Source: Candidatus Nanosynbacter sp. HMT-352
GTDB taxonomy: Bacteria > Patescibacteriota > Saccharimonadia > Saccharimonadales > Saccharimonadaceae
Assembly: GCF_022819385.1 (NCBI RefSeq)
Contig: NZ_CP089290.1
Location: 62,001-126,000, forward strand
Direction: 5' to 3'
DNA length: 64,000 nucleotides
Shown: positions 16,732-25,182 of the stretch, piece after piece
How positions within the stretch are numbered: position 1 is the first letter of the stretch
Layout of the letters: every line of letters begins with the position of its first letter
Made by a program: the position numbers and the translations under genes
The notes under the pieces: model-generated
Database searches by the model: none
The model's input: the letters and a program-made list of their open reading frames with translations, nothing else
What the model was told of the DNA's origin: nothing

Positions 16732-17376
16732 TTATGTAATTGACTTGTACGAATGTTTTGTCAATATAATATGATCAACCAAACTAATTCCTAACAGTTC
16801 ACCCGCCTGGCGTAAACGGTGCGTTACTTCCCGGTCTGCTTGACTCGCCTCCAAACTCCCGCTCGGATGATTATGTGCCACGATGATGCTGGCGGCACGA
16901 TCGGCGATGGCGTCGGCGAAAACCTCGCGCGGGTGTACCAGGCTGGCCGTCAACGTACCGATAGTCACCACCCGCTTGGCAATCAAACGATTCGCACCGT
17001 CCAGTGTCAGGCAAACAAAATATTCCTGCTTTTTGTCGCGAATGTCGGCCAGTAGCTCGACCGCCTTTTCTGGACTGTCGATGATTGGCTGGTCGCTGTC
17101 CAGCAAGTACCGCCGCGCCAGTTCCAAACTCGCCAAAATCACCGGGATTTTCGCTTCACCCAAACCAACCACACTACGCAGATCATCATACGAAACATCA
17201 CCGCCCTTTTGACGCAAAATTTTCAGCACCTCGCGCGCAATCTTGCCGACATCGGCCCGAGCATTACCGCTGCCAATAATCGCCATCAACAGCTCCAAGT
17301 CGCTCAGCCGCGCCGTACCGTAACGTGCCAACTTCTCGCGGGGACGATCAATTTTCGGCTTGTCGAGCACTTTCAT
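16732..17376 (-). CDS. radC: RadC family JAB-domain protein
   Basis: A 214-residue full-length RadC protein. An N-terminal helix-hairpin-helix region (about 1-85) precedes a JAMM metalloprotease-like domain with the motif HNHPSG followed by the conserved Asp (about 165-182) and the end signature LGISLVDHIILT. The biochemical role is unsettled. The family is common on mobile and defence-associated DNA. Here it lies directly upstream of the RM operon but has its own promoter. Confidence 0.92.
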   Translation of the reverse strand: MKVLDKPKIDRPREKLARYGTARLSDLELLMAIIGSGNARADVGKIAREVLKILRQKGGDVSYDDLRSVVGLGEAKIPVILASLELARRYLLDSDQPIIDSPEKAVELLADIRDKKQEYFVCLTLDGANRLIAKRVVTIGTLTASLVHPREVFADAIADRAASIIVAHNHPSGSLEASQADREVTHRLRQAGELLGISLVDHIILTKHSYKSIT

Positions 17377-17382
17377 AGTTTC

Positions 17383-17391
17383 ATTATATCA
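17383..17391 (-). promoter_or_regulatory. extended -10 promoter TGATATAAT for radC, leaderless geometry
   Basis: On the minus strand TGATATAAT has its hexamer ending 6 nt before the radC ATG at 17376. No Shine-Dalgarno sequence is present, so the transcript probably starts at the A of ATG. Confidence 0.65.
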
Positions 17392-17473
17392 GGCTTTAAC
17401 CATTCATCAGCTGCCAATCTTCGCGCTATCATTTCGCGCAGCCCTATTTATCGCTTACACCACGCAAAGATCA

Positions 17474-19417
17474 TCAGCTATTCGGAATCGCTCTAGCTTG
17501 TCGGCCGCGCGCCACACACATCGCCACCACCAACACACCAACCAGCCGCGATACCAATGATGAGTCATCCGCAGCCGATTGAGTCATTGTCACTAACCCC
17601 TCTTCTGGATTTAGCGTACTATCGTCTGACCATAAACCAGATGATGGATGGGCATTCATCAGCAAATCATCACCATTCGCGACACTTTCTTCGCCATTAT
17701 AGACACAATCATCCAGAATATCGTTAAGTTCTGCTTTCTCTCCGGACAAGTTGATGCCTGATTTTATGTCACTAACATCCATAATTACACTTTCAATTTC
17801 ATCATCACTGCGCAGCAAATCGCTTTTTTCCGATATTTTCACAAACTCCTCACGAAGCACGAGACATTCCTCTGGAATTTTCGTTGCCACCTCGTCCGAC
17901 TCAACATCAAGTGTTGGCTCAATAATCGGTGAGGTGGAAATAATTACTTGTTCCACTGGCTCAGAGTCATCAGTTTCTCCACGCACTGTAATCGTTTCTA
18001 CCGGCAGCGCAATCGTCACTGCTTCAGCAGAAGACGCTTCCGACTCTACTACTGGGGACTCCTGCCGTTCGATAAAGAAAACCGCATCTTCTTCAGCCCA
18101 AAAATCATTATCCTTACCATGACTACGCTCTATCGCCGTACCACTATAGTCAAGTTGCTCAATTGACAAGACCTGTGTATCAGTGAAAATTTGATCCGCC
18201 GCCAATATGTCAATCTCCTCGTTTGGAGGATCAACCTTAGCTTCATCAACTATTGCGGTATCAACCAGCCGCTCATTATCAACAATGTCAGTCGATTCGA
18301 CAGAATTATTATAATCCGGCGTCGCATCTATATTAATCTCGTTAGATTGAATGTATATTGGTGCTTTCGTACCAGAATTGTCAATTGGTCCCGTAATCGC
18401 AGATTTATCCGCCCCTACTGCATCAAATTGTGCTGCCAAGTGCTGCTGCTCGGAAATTGACGTAAAAGCACTTTCATCATTTTCTGCTGCTCGGCTCGGC
18501 TCAGACTCTACAACCTTAGCGGCAATCTTATTATCGCTAGTCGCAGGGTAAACAGTTTCATGTTCCAGCGAATTGCTATTATCATCAACGGTTTGGGTGT
18601 TCTTATCTATCACTACCGATACCGGCGCATTTTCCGTCTTTGTCGGCGCATCTAAGGACTCTGGTGCCGGCTTCTTGCTGTCATTATGCACTGCGTCAGA
18701 AATAGAATCAATAATGTGCGGCTTCATCTCCACCGAAGGACTGACCACCCCTATCTTCTCAATGCCCACATCCTCGCCCGAAGCTTCAACCGCCTGGTTA
18801 GTCGAAGTTTTATCTTCTCGTTCCTGCGGTATGAGTTTCTCAGTTGACTTATTTGTTTTAGTTGTCAAATCTATGGGCTTCGCCTCTGATACCACTGGCT
18901 CAGGTGCTTTTTTAATAATAGGCTCTTGATAATCGGTAGACTCTGAATATCCCGCCAACACCAATTCTCCGCGTCCATTTTCATCCAGACTATCGAAATC
19001 ATCTGGAGCCAATAGTCTATCCAAATAGCTTTGTTTTGGTGTCATTTCCAACAAATTAGGAATCGCCTCTTCATCCGCAGAATTCATATCATCAGATACA
19101 TTCTCCTGTCTTTCCGACTCCTGTTTCATGACTAACGCCTGAGGTTTTACGCACTGACTAAGAAATGGGCAGCCAACACATGTCGCACATGCCGTTTGAC
19201 CAATTGACACTGATACTTTCTCGGTAGAAGGTAACTCTGCTTCACCGCTAGCTACCGCCACCAAATCAAACCGACCTACACCATCAGTCACTTCTTCACC
19301 AACACTAGACGAAAAATCCTCGCTAATATTGCCATCTCTCAGCGACAAAAACACATCAAAATCATCACCATCAATTACTGTCGATGATAATTCTACTGTA
19401 GTCGTCACCCCAATCAT
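17474..19417 (-). CDS. acidic, low-complexity protein with N-terminal CxxCxxCx5C cluster
   Basis: A 647-residue protein I cannot assign. The first 90 residues are more ordered and end in four cysteines at about 77, 80, 83 and 89 (CATCVGCPFLSQC), which could bind an iron-sulfur cluster or zinc. Residues 95-610 are rich in Ser, Asp, Glu, Thr and Val without clear domains and look disordered. A short hydrophobic segment, LVGVLVVAMCVA, lies near the C-terminus before a basic tail. The ATG overlaps the stop of the upstream flavin reductase gene (ATGA), placing it in the nrd operon. An electron-carrying role is an inference from the Cys cluster and neighbours. Confidence 0.65.
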   Translation of the reverse strand: MIGVTTTVELSSTVIDGDDFDVFLSLRDGNISEDFSSSVGEEVTDGVGRFDLVAVASGEAELPSTEKVSVSIGQTACATCVGCPFLSQCVKPQALVMKQESERQENVSDDMNSADEEAIPNLLEMTPKQSYLDRLLAPDDFDSLDENGRGELVLAGYSESTDYQEPIIKKAPEPVVSEAKPIDLTTKTNKSTEKLIPQEREDKTSTNQAVEASGEDVGIEKIGVVSPSVEMKPHIIDSISDAVHNDSKKPAPESLDAPTKTENAPVSVVIDKNTQTVDDNSNSLEHETVYPATSDNKIAAKVVESEPSRAAENDESAFTSISEQQHLAAQFDAVGADKSAITGPIDNSGTKAPIYIQSNEINIDATPDYNNSVESTDIVDNERLVDTAIVDEAKVDPPNEEIDILAADQIFTDTQVLSIEQLDYSGTAIERSHGKDNDFWAEEDAVFFIERQESPVVESEASSAEAVTIALPVETITVRGETDDSEPVEQVIISTSPIIEPTLDVESDEVATKIPEECLVLREEFVKISEKSDLLRSDDEIESVIMDVSDIKSGINLSGEKAELNDILDDCVYNGEESVANGDDLLMNAHPSSGLWSDDSTLNPEEGLVTMTQSAADDSSLVSRLVGVLVVAMCVARGRQARAIPNS

Positions 19418-20076
19418 TGCTCAAAAAACGTCTCCGTTGAAATCTTCAATTCACTTACGCCGGCGGCGGATAATTTTTGCCAAACATCTCTAACAAATGG
19501 CAAACTTCCACAGACCAAAAAATGCGCATCTTCTGGCGTTTCGTGAACAATTTTTTCCACATTAAATCGACCGTTAAACCAACCATCTTTTTCCTCAATC
19601 TGCTGGCGAGTACTGAACTTCTTCACTTTAATATTTGACGCCGCTAGCTCATTTCCAAAAACCATATATTCTGGCGATTTTTGGCTAAAATATAAAAACG
19701 TCGGCTGACTAGAACTTGCCATAACACTCCAAATTGGACTAAGCCCACAGCCCGCAGCAATTCCGACCAAAGGACTTTCTGTTTGCGGATTAAAATCGCC
19801 ATAAGCGTGGCTAATTTGTAATTTATCGCCAACATTCCGTGAACATAAATAGCTAGAAAATTCACCACCAACATTCTTCACAGTAATTGATATTAGCTCA
19901 TCGTCAGGAGTAGAAGAAATGCTATAAGCCTTCCCTTCACGCACGCTGCTACCATCAATAAAAACCGTAATATATTGTCCGGCGGTAAAGTCGAACGGTC
20001 GCGCAAAATATAACGTCTTCACTTCAGGATTTTCCTGACGGACGCGCACAATTTCAACCTCTAATGAATCACGCAT
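19414..20076 (-). CDS. ferredoxin-reductase-like FAD/NAD(P)-binding oxidoreductase
   Basis: A 220-residue flavoprotein of the ferredoxin-NADP reductase fold. The FAD domain has the KAYSISS motif (an RxYS variant) near residue 45-51. The NAD(P) domain has GIAAGCGLSP and the closing VCGSLPFVRDV...ISTETF pattern. It lacks a plant-type ferredoxin or globin domain, so it needs a partner carrier. It overlaps nrdG by 16 bases upstream and the Cys-cluster gene by 4 bases downstream. A role in feeding electrons to NrdG is plausible. Confidence 0.85.
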   Translation of the reverse strand: MRDSLEVEIVRVRQENPEVKTLYFARPFDFTAGQYITVFIDGSSVREGKAYSISSTPDDELISITVKNVGGEFSSYLCSRNVGDKLQISHAYGDFNPQTESPLVGIAAGCGLSPIWSVMASSSQPTFLYFSQKSPEYMVFGNELAASNIKVKKFSTRQQIEEKDGWFNGRFNVEKIVHETPEDAHFLVCGSLPFVRDVWQKLSAAGVSELKISTETFFEQ

Positions 20077-20801
20077 TCTCCAACGTACCTTTCCATTATT
20101 TTCTGAGCTTCTCTAAATTCTTCGTCAGTAAAAGTGTGGTAATTCGCAAACTTTGGACTAATTGTCGTGCCTGTGCGAAAATGCTGCAAGGCAAATCTCT
20201 TCGCGCCCTTGACCAGCTCGCCAATCTTCTCAAAATCGCTAACTTCTAGTTGCTCGCGGACAATTGTCGTACGGAATTCGTGACCAATTCCCGAATCAAT
20301 CATCAACCGAACATTCTCCTTAATCGCCTCCAAATCAATCGGTCGCGCCGCAATCTCAACATATTTTTCCAGCGGACCTTTTACATCCATCGCAATAAAG
20401 TCGATCAGCCCTTCTTCGACCATTCCGCGAACTATATCTGGATGCGTGCCGTTGGTATCCAATTTAATATCAAAACCAAGTTTCTTAATCATCCGACATA
20501 ACTCCGGCAAATCTTCGTTTACCGTTGGCTCACCGCCAGAAATCACCACGCCGTCCAACCGACCAACTCGCGATTTTAGAAATATCATCACTTCATCAAC
20601 TGGAAGGCTCGGCACTAACCGTTCAGGCAATACCAATTCAGGATTATGGCAATAACCACAGCGCATATTGCAACCAGAGAGAAACAGAGCTGCCGCCACG
20701 TGCCCTGGATAATCCACGAGCGACAGCTTCTGAATTCCACCGATTGACACCTTAAGCTGCCGCGACGGCGCTAAGTCGCTGGTGTTCGGCGGCATCGTCA
20801 T
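20061..20801 (-). CDS. nrdG: radical SAM activase of anaerobic ribonucleotide reductase
   Basis: A 246-residue radical SAM protein with the cluster motif CNMRCGYC (C44, C48, C51), the following GGEP motif ISGGEPTVNEDL, and the family opening IGGIQKLSLVDYPGH. It installs the glycyl radical on NrdD using SAM and one electron. ATG 20801 lies 50 bases inside nrdD and has GAGGGAG upstream. A GTG at 20750, just after the nrdD stop, would give a protein starting right at the family core. Both are possible. The gene follows nrdD in the operon. Confidence 0.88.
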   Translation of the reverse strand: MTMPPNTSDLAPSRQLKVSIGGIQKLSLVDYPGHVAAALFLSGCNMRCGYCHNPELVLPERLVPSLPVDEVMIFLKSRVGRLDGVVISGGEPTVNEDLPELCRMIKKLGFDIKLDTNGTHPDIVRGMVEEGLIDFIAMDVKGPLEKYVEIAARPIDLEAIKENVRLMIDSGIGHEFRTTIVREQLEVSDFEKIGELVKGAKRFALQHFRTGTTISPKFANYHTFTDEEFREAQKIMERYVGECVIH

Positions 20802-22878
20802 AATGCTCCCTCATTTCAAATTCCGCTTGCTTGCCCTTATTCCATTGAGAAACTGGACGCAAGAAACCAACCACACGTGAGTAAACTTCAGTCGCTTCAC
20901 CACACTTTGGACATTCTGGATGCTCACCAACAATATAGCCGTGATTCTTACAAATTGAGAAGCTTGGGCTGAACGTAAAGTATGGCAATTTGTAATTTTC
21001 GCAAATTGTCTTCACCAATTTTTTCAAAGTTTGCGGATCATCCATGCGCTCACCTAAGAAGAAGTGAATCACCGTGCCGCCCGTGTATTTGGTTTGCAAA
21101 TTGTCCTGAAGATCCATCAACTCAAACAAATCGTCCGTGTAATTAACTGGCAAGTGGCTAGAGTTGGTATAAAACGGACATTTAACTTCCGCGCCAATTC
21201 CGTTGGCAAAGTGTGCTCGATCTGGGAAGCTGGCTTTATCAAGTTGTGCCAATCGATAAGTTGTGCCTTCAGCTGGTGTTGCCTCAAGATTGTAATTATT
21301 GCCAGTTTCCTTCTGATATTCCACCAAACGATCACGCATAAAATCAAGCGTTTTCTCAGCAAAAGCCTTACCTTTTTCCGTGCCAATATCAACGCCCAGC
21401 AAATTAAGCGCCGCCTCATTTGTGCCGATCAAACCGATAGTTGAAAAATGGTTCTTCCAATATTGATTGAAGCGTTGCTTAATGTTTCGCAAATAAAACT
21501 TGGTGTACGGATACAAATTAGCGTCGGTCAATCGCTCCAAAACTTTACGCTTGGTTTCCAAACTGTCTTTTGCCATATCCATAAGTTCAGCCAATCCATT
21601 AAAGAATTCTTTTTCGTTCTTGGATTTTAGCGCCAGTCGCGGCAAGTTTATCGTTACCACACCGACCGAACCGGTCATTGGGTTTGAACCAAACAGTCCA
21701 CCGCCACGATATTCCAATTGACGATTATCAATTCGCAATCGACAGCACATCGAGCGCGCATCTTCTGGATCCATGTCGGAATTAATAAAGTTTGAGAAGT
21801 ACGGAATGCCGTATTTAGCGCTAGCCTCCCACAAACTTTCAATCACCGGATTGTCCCAATTGAAGTCCTTGGTGATATTAACTGTTGGGATCGGGAACGT
21901 AAAGACTCGACCATTAGCGTCGCCTTCAGAAAGAACCTCCAGCAGCGCCTTGTTTAGCATATTCATTTCTTCTTGATATTCGCCATAAGTCGTGTCCTGC
22001 ATTTCGCCACCAATAATCACTGGATTATCTGCCATATGCTTTGGACATTCAAGGTCAAGTGTAATGTTGGTAAACGGCGTCTGAAAACCAACACGAGTCG
22101 GCACATTAACATTAAAGACGAATTCTTGAATAGCCTGTTTTACTTCTTCATAGCTCAATTTATCGGCGCGAATAAACGGTGCTAATAGTGTATCAAAATC
22201 AGAAAAAGCCTGCGCACCAGCCGCTTCGCCCTGTAATGTATAAAAGAAGTTCACGACTTGACCAAGCGCTGATCGGAAATGCTTAGCCGGCTTAGAGGCA
22301 ACCTTACCAGCAACGCCAGTAAATCCTTCTTGTAATAAGTCAGTCAAGTCCCAACCAACACAATAAACGCTTAGCAAGTTAAGGTCGTGAATGTGCAAGT
22401 CGCCTTCTTTGTGAGCTTGTCCAATCTTCGATGTATAAATCTTATCCAGCCAGTAAGTCTTCGTAATTTCCGCTGAAACATAGTTATTCAAACCCTGAAG
22501 ACTGTAGCCCATATTAGAGTTTTCATTAACTTTCCAGTCCAAATTTTCCAGATATTTATCAATCAAATCAACGTGTGCATTAGAGGTAATTTCGCGCAAT
22601 TTTTTATGCTGATCGCGGTAAATAATGTACGCCTTTGCAGTCTTCTTAAACTTAGAGTCAATCAACGCATCCTCAACAATGTCCTGAATATCTTCAACGC
22701 TTGGTAGACGCTTTTGGTTACGAGTTTCCAAAACTCCCAAAACCTTGTCGGTCAATTCAACTGCTTGAGCGGCGTCAAATTCACCAGTTTCCAGTCCTGC
22801 TTTTTCAATTGCTTTTTCAATTTTTTTCCGATCAAATTTAGCAGTTCGACCGTCGCGTTTTTTAATTGATTTATACAT
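20752..22878 (-). CDS. nrdD: anaerobic (class III) ribonucleoside-triphosphate reductase
   Basis: A 708-residue enzyme that makes dNTPs from NTPs without oxygen. An ATP-cone regulatory domain occupies about residues 1-90 (opening YKSIKKRDGRTAKFDRKKI), the ten-stranded barrel follows, and the C-terminus carries a zinc-site CPKCG and the glycyl-radical segment RVVGFLRP with the radical Gly near 671. The start at 22878 is chosen because AAGGAGG precedes it. The frame extends 21 codons further upstream without a ribosome site. Expression is probably NrdR-controlled. Confidence 0.95.
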   Translation of the reverse strand: MYKSIKKRDGRTAKFDRKKIEKAIEKAGLETGEFDAAQAVELTDKVLGVLETRNQKRLPSVEDIQDIVEDALIDSKFKKTAKAYIIYRDQHKKLREITSNAHVDLIDKYLENLDWKVNENSNMGYSLQGLNNYVSAEITKTYWLDKIYTSKIGQAHKEGDLHIHDLNLLSVYCVGWDLTDLLQEGFTGVAGKVASKPAKHFRSALGQVVNFFYTLQGEAAGAQAFSDFDTLLAPFIRADKLSYEEVKQAIQEFVFNVNVPTRVGFQTPFTNITLDLECPKHMADNPVIIGGEMQDTTYGEYQEEMNMLNKALLEVLSEGDANGRVFTFPIPTVNITKDFNWDNPVIESLWEASAKYGIPYFSNFINSDMDPEDARSMCCRLRIDNRQLEYRGGGLFGSNPMTGSVGVVTINLPRLALKSKNEKEFFNGLAELMDMAKDSLETKRKVLERLTDANLYPYTKFYLRNIKQRFNQYWKNHFSTIGLIGTNEAALNLLGVDIGTEKGKAFAEKTLDFMRDRLVEYQKETGNNYNLEATPAEGTTYRLAQLDKASFPDRAHFANGIGAEVKCPFYTNSSHLPVNYTDDLFELMDLQDNLQTKYTGGTVIHFFLGERMDDPQTLKKLVKTICENYKLPYFTFSPSFSICKNHGYIVGEHPECPKCGEATEVYSRVVGFLRPVSQWNKGKQAEFEMREHYDDAAEHQRLSAVAAA

Positions 22879-22963
22879 TCCCCCTCCTTGTTTATAAAAA
22901 TAGCAAACTAGCCCAACCTCTCCAGTGGGCGCATGTTGCAAAAAACGTTATTTATTTTCTAAA

Positions 22964-22979
22964 ACACCATATGTAGTGC
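22964..22979. promoter_or_regulatory. NrdR-box-like site 1 (over the start region)
   Basis: ACACCATATGTAGTGC matches the NrdR consensus at 13 of 16 positions. It starts 32 bases from the other box, three helical turns, as known for paired NrdR boxes. Confidence 0.7.
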
Positions 22980-22988
22980 TTAATATTG

Positions 22989-23018
22989 AATATACACGCG
23001 ATATATAGCGTCTGTCAA
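22989..23018 (-). promoter_or_regulatory. nrdD promoter (TTGACA - 18 bp - TATATT)
   Basis: On the minus strand TTGACA is at 23018-23013 and TATATT at 22994-22989, with an 18-base spacer. The transcription start would fall near 22982, about 100 bases upstream of nrdD. One NrdR-like box fills the spacer and another covers the start region. Confidence 0.7.
22996..23011. promoter_or_regulatory. NrdR-box-like site 2 (in the promoter spacer)
   Basis: ACGCGATATATAGCGT matches the known NrdR consensus (acaCwAtATaTwGtgt) at 13 of 16 positions, including the whole central palindrome. It lies exactly between the -35 and -10 hexamers of the nrdD promoter. Confidence 0.7.
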
Positions 23019-23063
23019 TGAAAGTACATTGTATTATTTACATTTATGATTTCTTTACATAGA

Positions 23064-24065
23064 TTACAATAAATCATAAGCAACAGCCGCTGATAACGCC
23101 TGCATTTGACGAAGATTATCACCCGGCTTGAGTGATGGCTTGAGGCTACGTATAAGGAAAAATCCGACAAATGACGCCAGCATTTCCGCGTTCAACTCAC
23201 CTAGCCACGGCGTTACGTCATGGCCATGGCGCGCCACATCAACCAGAAATTCTGTCGCACCAGAGCCCTGGGGCGCATAGGAAGCCCAGTTCCAGTCAAC
23301 CAACTTCAACTCGCCAGTTTGCGGATTAAATGCCAAATTGTCACTACGAACATCCGAATGATTAAAGCAATCTTCCGTCTGCTTGGCAAATTCTTTAGCG
23401 CGCACCGAAATATCAATTAACTCATCGCGCTTTTCTAACAGCTCAATTATAGCCTGACAACGCCACTGATTAATCTCCAACTGATTTGGCAATAGTTTTT
23501 GATAGTTATCAATCAACCGACGACGAATATCAGCGTCAGCAATAATCTGATCAATCCCATCATCTAAACCAAGCTCTCTCGCCGCAAACGGTTGTAGTTG
23601 CAATTCTTCAATCAACTCCTGTGGCAATTTTATTTTTTCCAACTCTTGAACCGCGGTTATCACCGTCGAAATATAACGTTCCGCGACAGAGTTATCCGTT
23701 GGAGGTTGCCACAACCACCCATCTGACGAAGCGTAACTGCTCGTCATCAACACGTAACCGTCATCAGCTAATTTAGTCCAATCAGCAACATATTGCGGAT
23801 AAGTTTTCTGCAACAAGCGCGTTACTGCATAATCTTTTTTTAGCCAGCCTAATTCCCGCTCACCCTCATCCGACAATAAATTAGCATCAACTTCTTTAAC
23901 GAAAATCGTTCGATCGCCAGACGACACTAATGCTCGACGATTAAGCGAAAAGCCGCCACTTACTGGCGTGATCCGTAATTCAGATGAATCAACGTTCAGC
24001 TCCGTCGCCGCACACCGCAAAGCTCTGTCGGTTAATAATTTATCGTGATCTGGCAATGTCTTCAT
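23064..24065 (-). CDS. aminoglycoside-phosphotransferase-like kinase (APH family)
   Basis: A 333-residue protein with an APH/choline-kinase-like fold: the N-lobe phrase SGGFSLNRRALV with Lys in IFVKEVD, the catalytic loop NHSDVRSDNLAF (HxDxxxxN pattern) and the metal-binding LVDWNWASY. The substrate is unknown. Such enzymes phosphorylate small-molecule hydroxyls (antibiotics, amino sugars, choline). It has its own promoter and no obvious operon partners. Confidence 0.75.
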   Translation of the reverse strand: MKTLPDHDKLLTDRALRCAATELNVDSSELRITPVSGGFSLNRRALVSSGDRTIFVKEVDANLLSDEGERELGWLKKDYAVTRLLQKTYPQYVADWTKLADDGYVLMTSSYASSDGWLWQPPTDNSVAERYISTVITAVQELEKIKLPQELIEELQLQPFAARELGLDDGIDQIIADADIRRRLIDNYQKLLPNQLEINQWRCQAIIELLEKRDELIDISVRAKEFAKQTEDCFNHSDVRSDNLAFNPQTGELKLVDWNWASYAPQGSGATEFLVDVARHGHDVTPWLGELNAEMLASFVGFFLIRSLKPSLKPGDNLRQMQALSAAVAYDLL

Positions 24066-24071
24066 GCGTAA

Positions 24072-24080
24072 ATTATAACA
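24072..24080 (-). promoter_or_regulatory. extended -10 promoter TGTTATAAT, leaderless geometry
   Basis: On the minus strand TGTTATAAT has its hexamer ending 6 nt before the ATG at 24065. No Shine-Dalgarno sequence is visible. Confidence 0.65.
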
Positions 24081-24089
24081 CCAGACAAC

Positions 24090-25094
24090 TTAAATCCGCT
24101 TAGTAAATACCATCACTCGACGATCACGAGTTTGGGAATTTTTTATCCATTCCCCTGCGCACGTCATCAAATTCAGACCCTCAGATACGCCATCAGCTGG
24201 CCGAATAAAACTATTCATATCCACATCAGATAATTTAACTGTTTGTTTTTTTATCACCTGATAACGCAGTATTTTACCGTCGCCACGCTCGACACTAATC
24301 GTATCACCGGTATTTAGAGATTCTAGTTTATTAAAAATTCCACCCAATGTTGTACCGGACGCATGCCCAATAATTATTGATGCGCCTAACTGACCTGGCT
24401 TAACACTGCCGGTATACCATCCAGCATCAAAGATGTTGACAGGTGACTGCATTGAACCGTCCGAATTGACGCTCATTTGCAAAACCCTAGCCTTAACCCC
24501 CAACTTCTCAATGGTGATGACTCGCGGCAAATCTGCAGCAACCCTATATTTGGCAATAGCATCATTAGATACTTTAGTTTCATCTTTACCTTCACTACTT
24601 CTACGATCATTAGAATCATCGCTGCGTGCTGTTACTGGCGCCCCATTAACGGCGTTCTTTATTCGACTATTCAACAGCCAAGAATCAACAAATGAATATA
24701 TCGAGATTGTCAATAGAATAACTGCAATTACGCCAGGAAGCTTTTTACGAAAATTACCGCCTAAAATATTTCGCAAAGATTGCTTAATATATCTATGCTT
24801 ACTACCCCGAAAATCACCGGCAAACACAGACTCTCCATAGATATCTAGCAAGCGGGCTGCTCGAGTCAGTTTTTTATTAATTAGCGTAGGTTTCTTTGAT
24901 TTTATACACTGCCGAGGCTGTTTTGTTTTAGTCGACACAGAATGATGAGTAATATTCGCAGCATGCTTCATATTCACACTATCAGTCACATTTACAACAA
25001 TATCACTCATCAGCCTGCGTCGCGGTACAACCACTCGACCCCTAGCCTTTGGCGGTGTCTGTAAATTGCGTATATTTCGTTCTCCCCGTACCAT
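24090..25094 (-). CDS. sortase (transpeptidase), possibly class E-like
   Basis: A 334-residue protein with a long basic cytoplasmic N-terminus (about 1-118), one membrane helix (about 119-141) and an extracytoplasmic sortase domain. The catalytic triad is visible: His244 in IIIGHASGT, Cys312 in LNLMTCAGEW, and an Arg in RDRRVMVF (323-326). The long N-terminal extension is unusual. ATG 25094 is preferred because GAGG lies 5 bases upstream; the frame extends to a TTG at 25133. It lies directly downstream of a gene for a protein with an APNTG sorting signal on the same strand. Confidence 0.85.
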   Translation of the reverse strand: MVRGERNIRNLQTPPKARGRVVVPRRRLMSDIVVNVTDSVNMKHAANITHHSVSTKTKQPRQCIKSKKPTLINKKLTRAARLLDIYGESVFAGDFRGSKHRYIKQSLRNILGGNFRKKLPGVIAVILLTISIYSFVDSWLLNSRIKNAVNGAPVTARSDDSNDRRSSEGKDETKVSNDAIAKYRVAADLPRVITIEKLGVKARVLQMSVNSDGSMQSPVNIFDAGWYTGSVKPGQLGASIIIGHASGTTLGGIFNKLESLNTGDTISVERGDGKILRYQVIKKQTVKLSDVDMNSFIRPADGVSEGLNLMTCAGEWIKNSQTRDRRVMVFTKRI

Positions 25095-25113
25095 ATCTAC
25101 CTCATTGTAGCCA

Positions 25114-25153
25114 ACAGGCACGCTCTGCGTCAAACCGCTTATGGCGTGCCTGT
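25114..25153. repeat. 10-bp inverted repeat between surface protein and sortase genes
   Basis: ACAGGCACGC at 25114-25123 pairs perfectly with GCGTGCCTGT at 25144-25153, 20-base loop. Read on the plus strand a T7 run follows 3 bases later, as in a terminator, but no plus-strand gene ends here. On the minus strand, the direction of the flanking genes, there is no T-run after it. A regulatory RNA structure ahead of the sortase is possible. Confidence 0.5.
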
Positions 25154-25182
25154 CGATTTTTTTAAGCCTTTACTTCGGCTCT

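Noticed and set aside
17751-18929. Several plus-strand frames opposite the acidic 647-residue gene
   Set aside because: They are Ser/Thr-rich mirror frames of the minus-strand gene with no ribosome sites or domains.
20752-22185. Plus-strand frames opposite nrdD
   Set aside because: All are antisense to highly conserved reductase motifs and show no domain or start signal.
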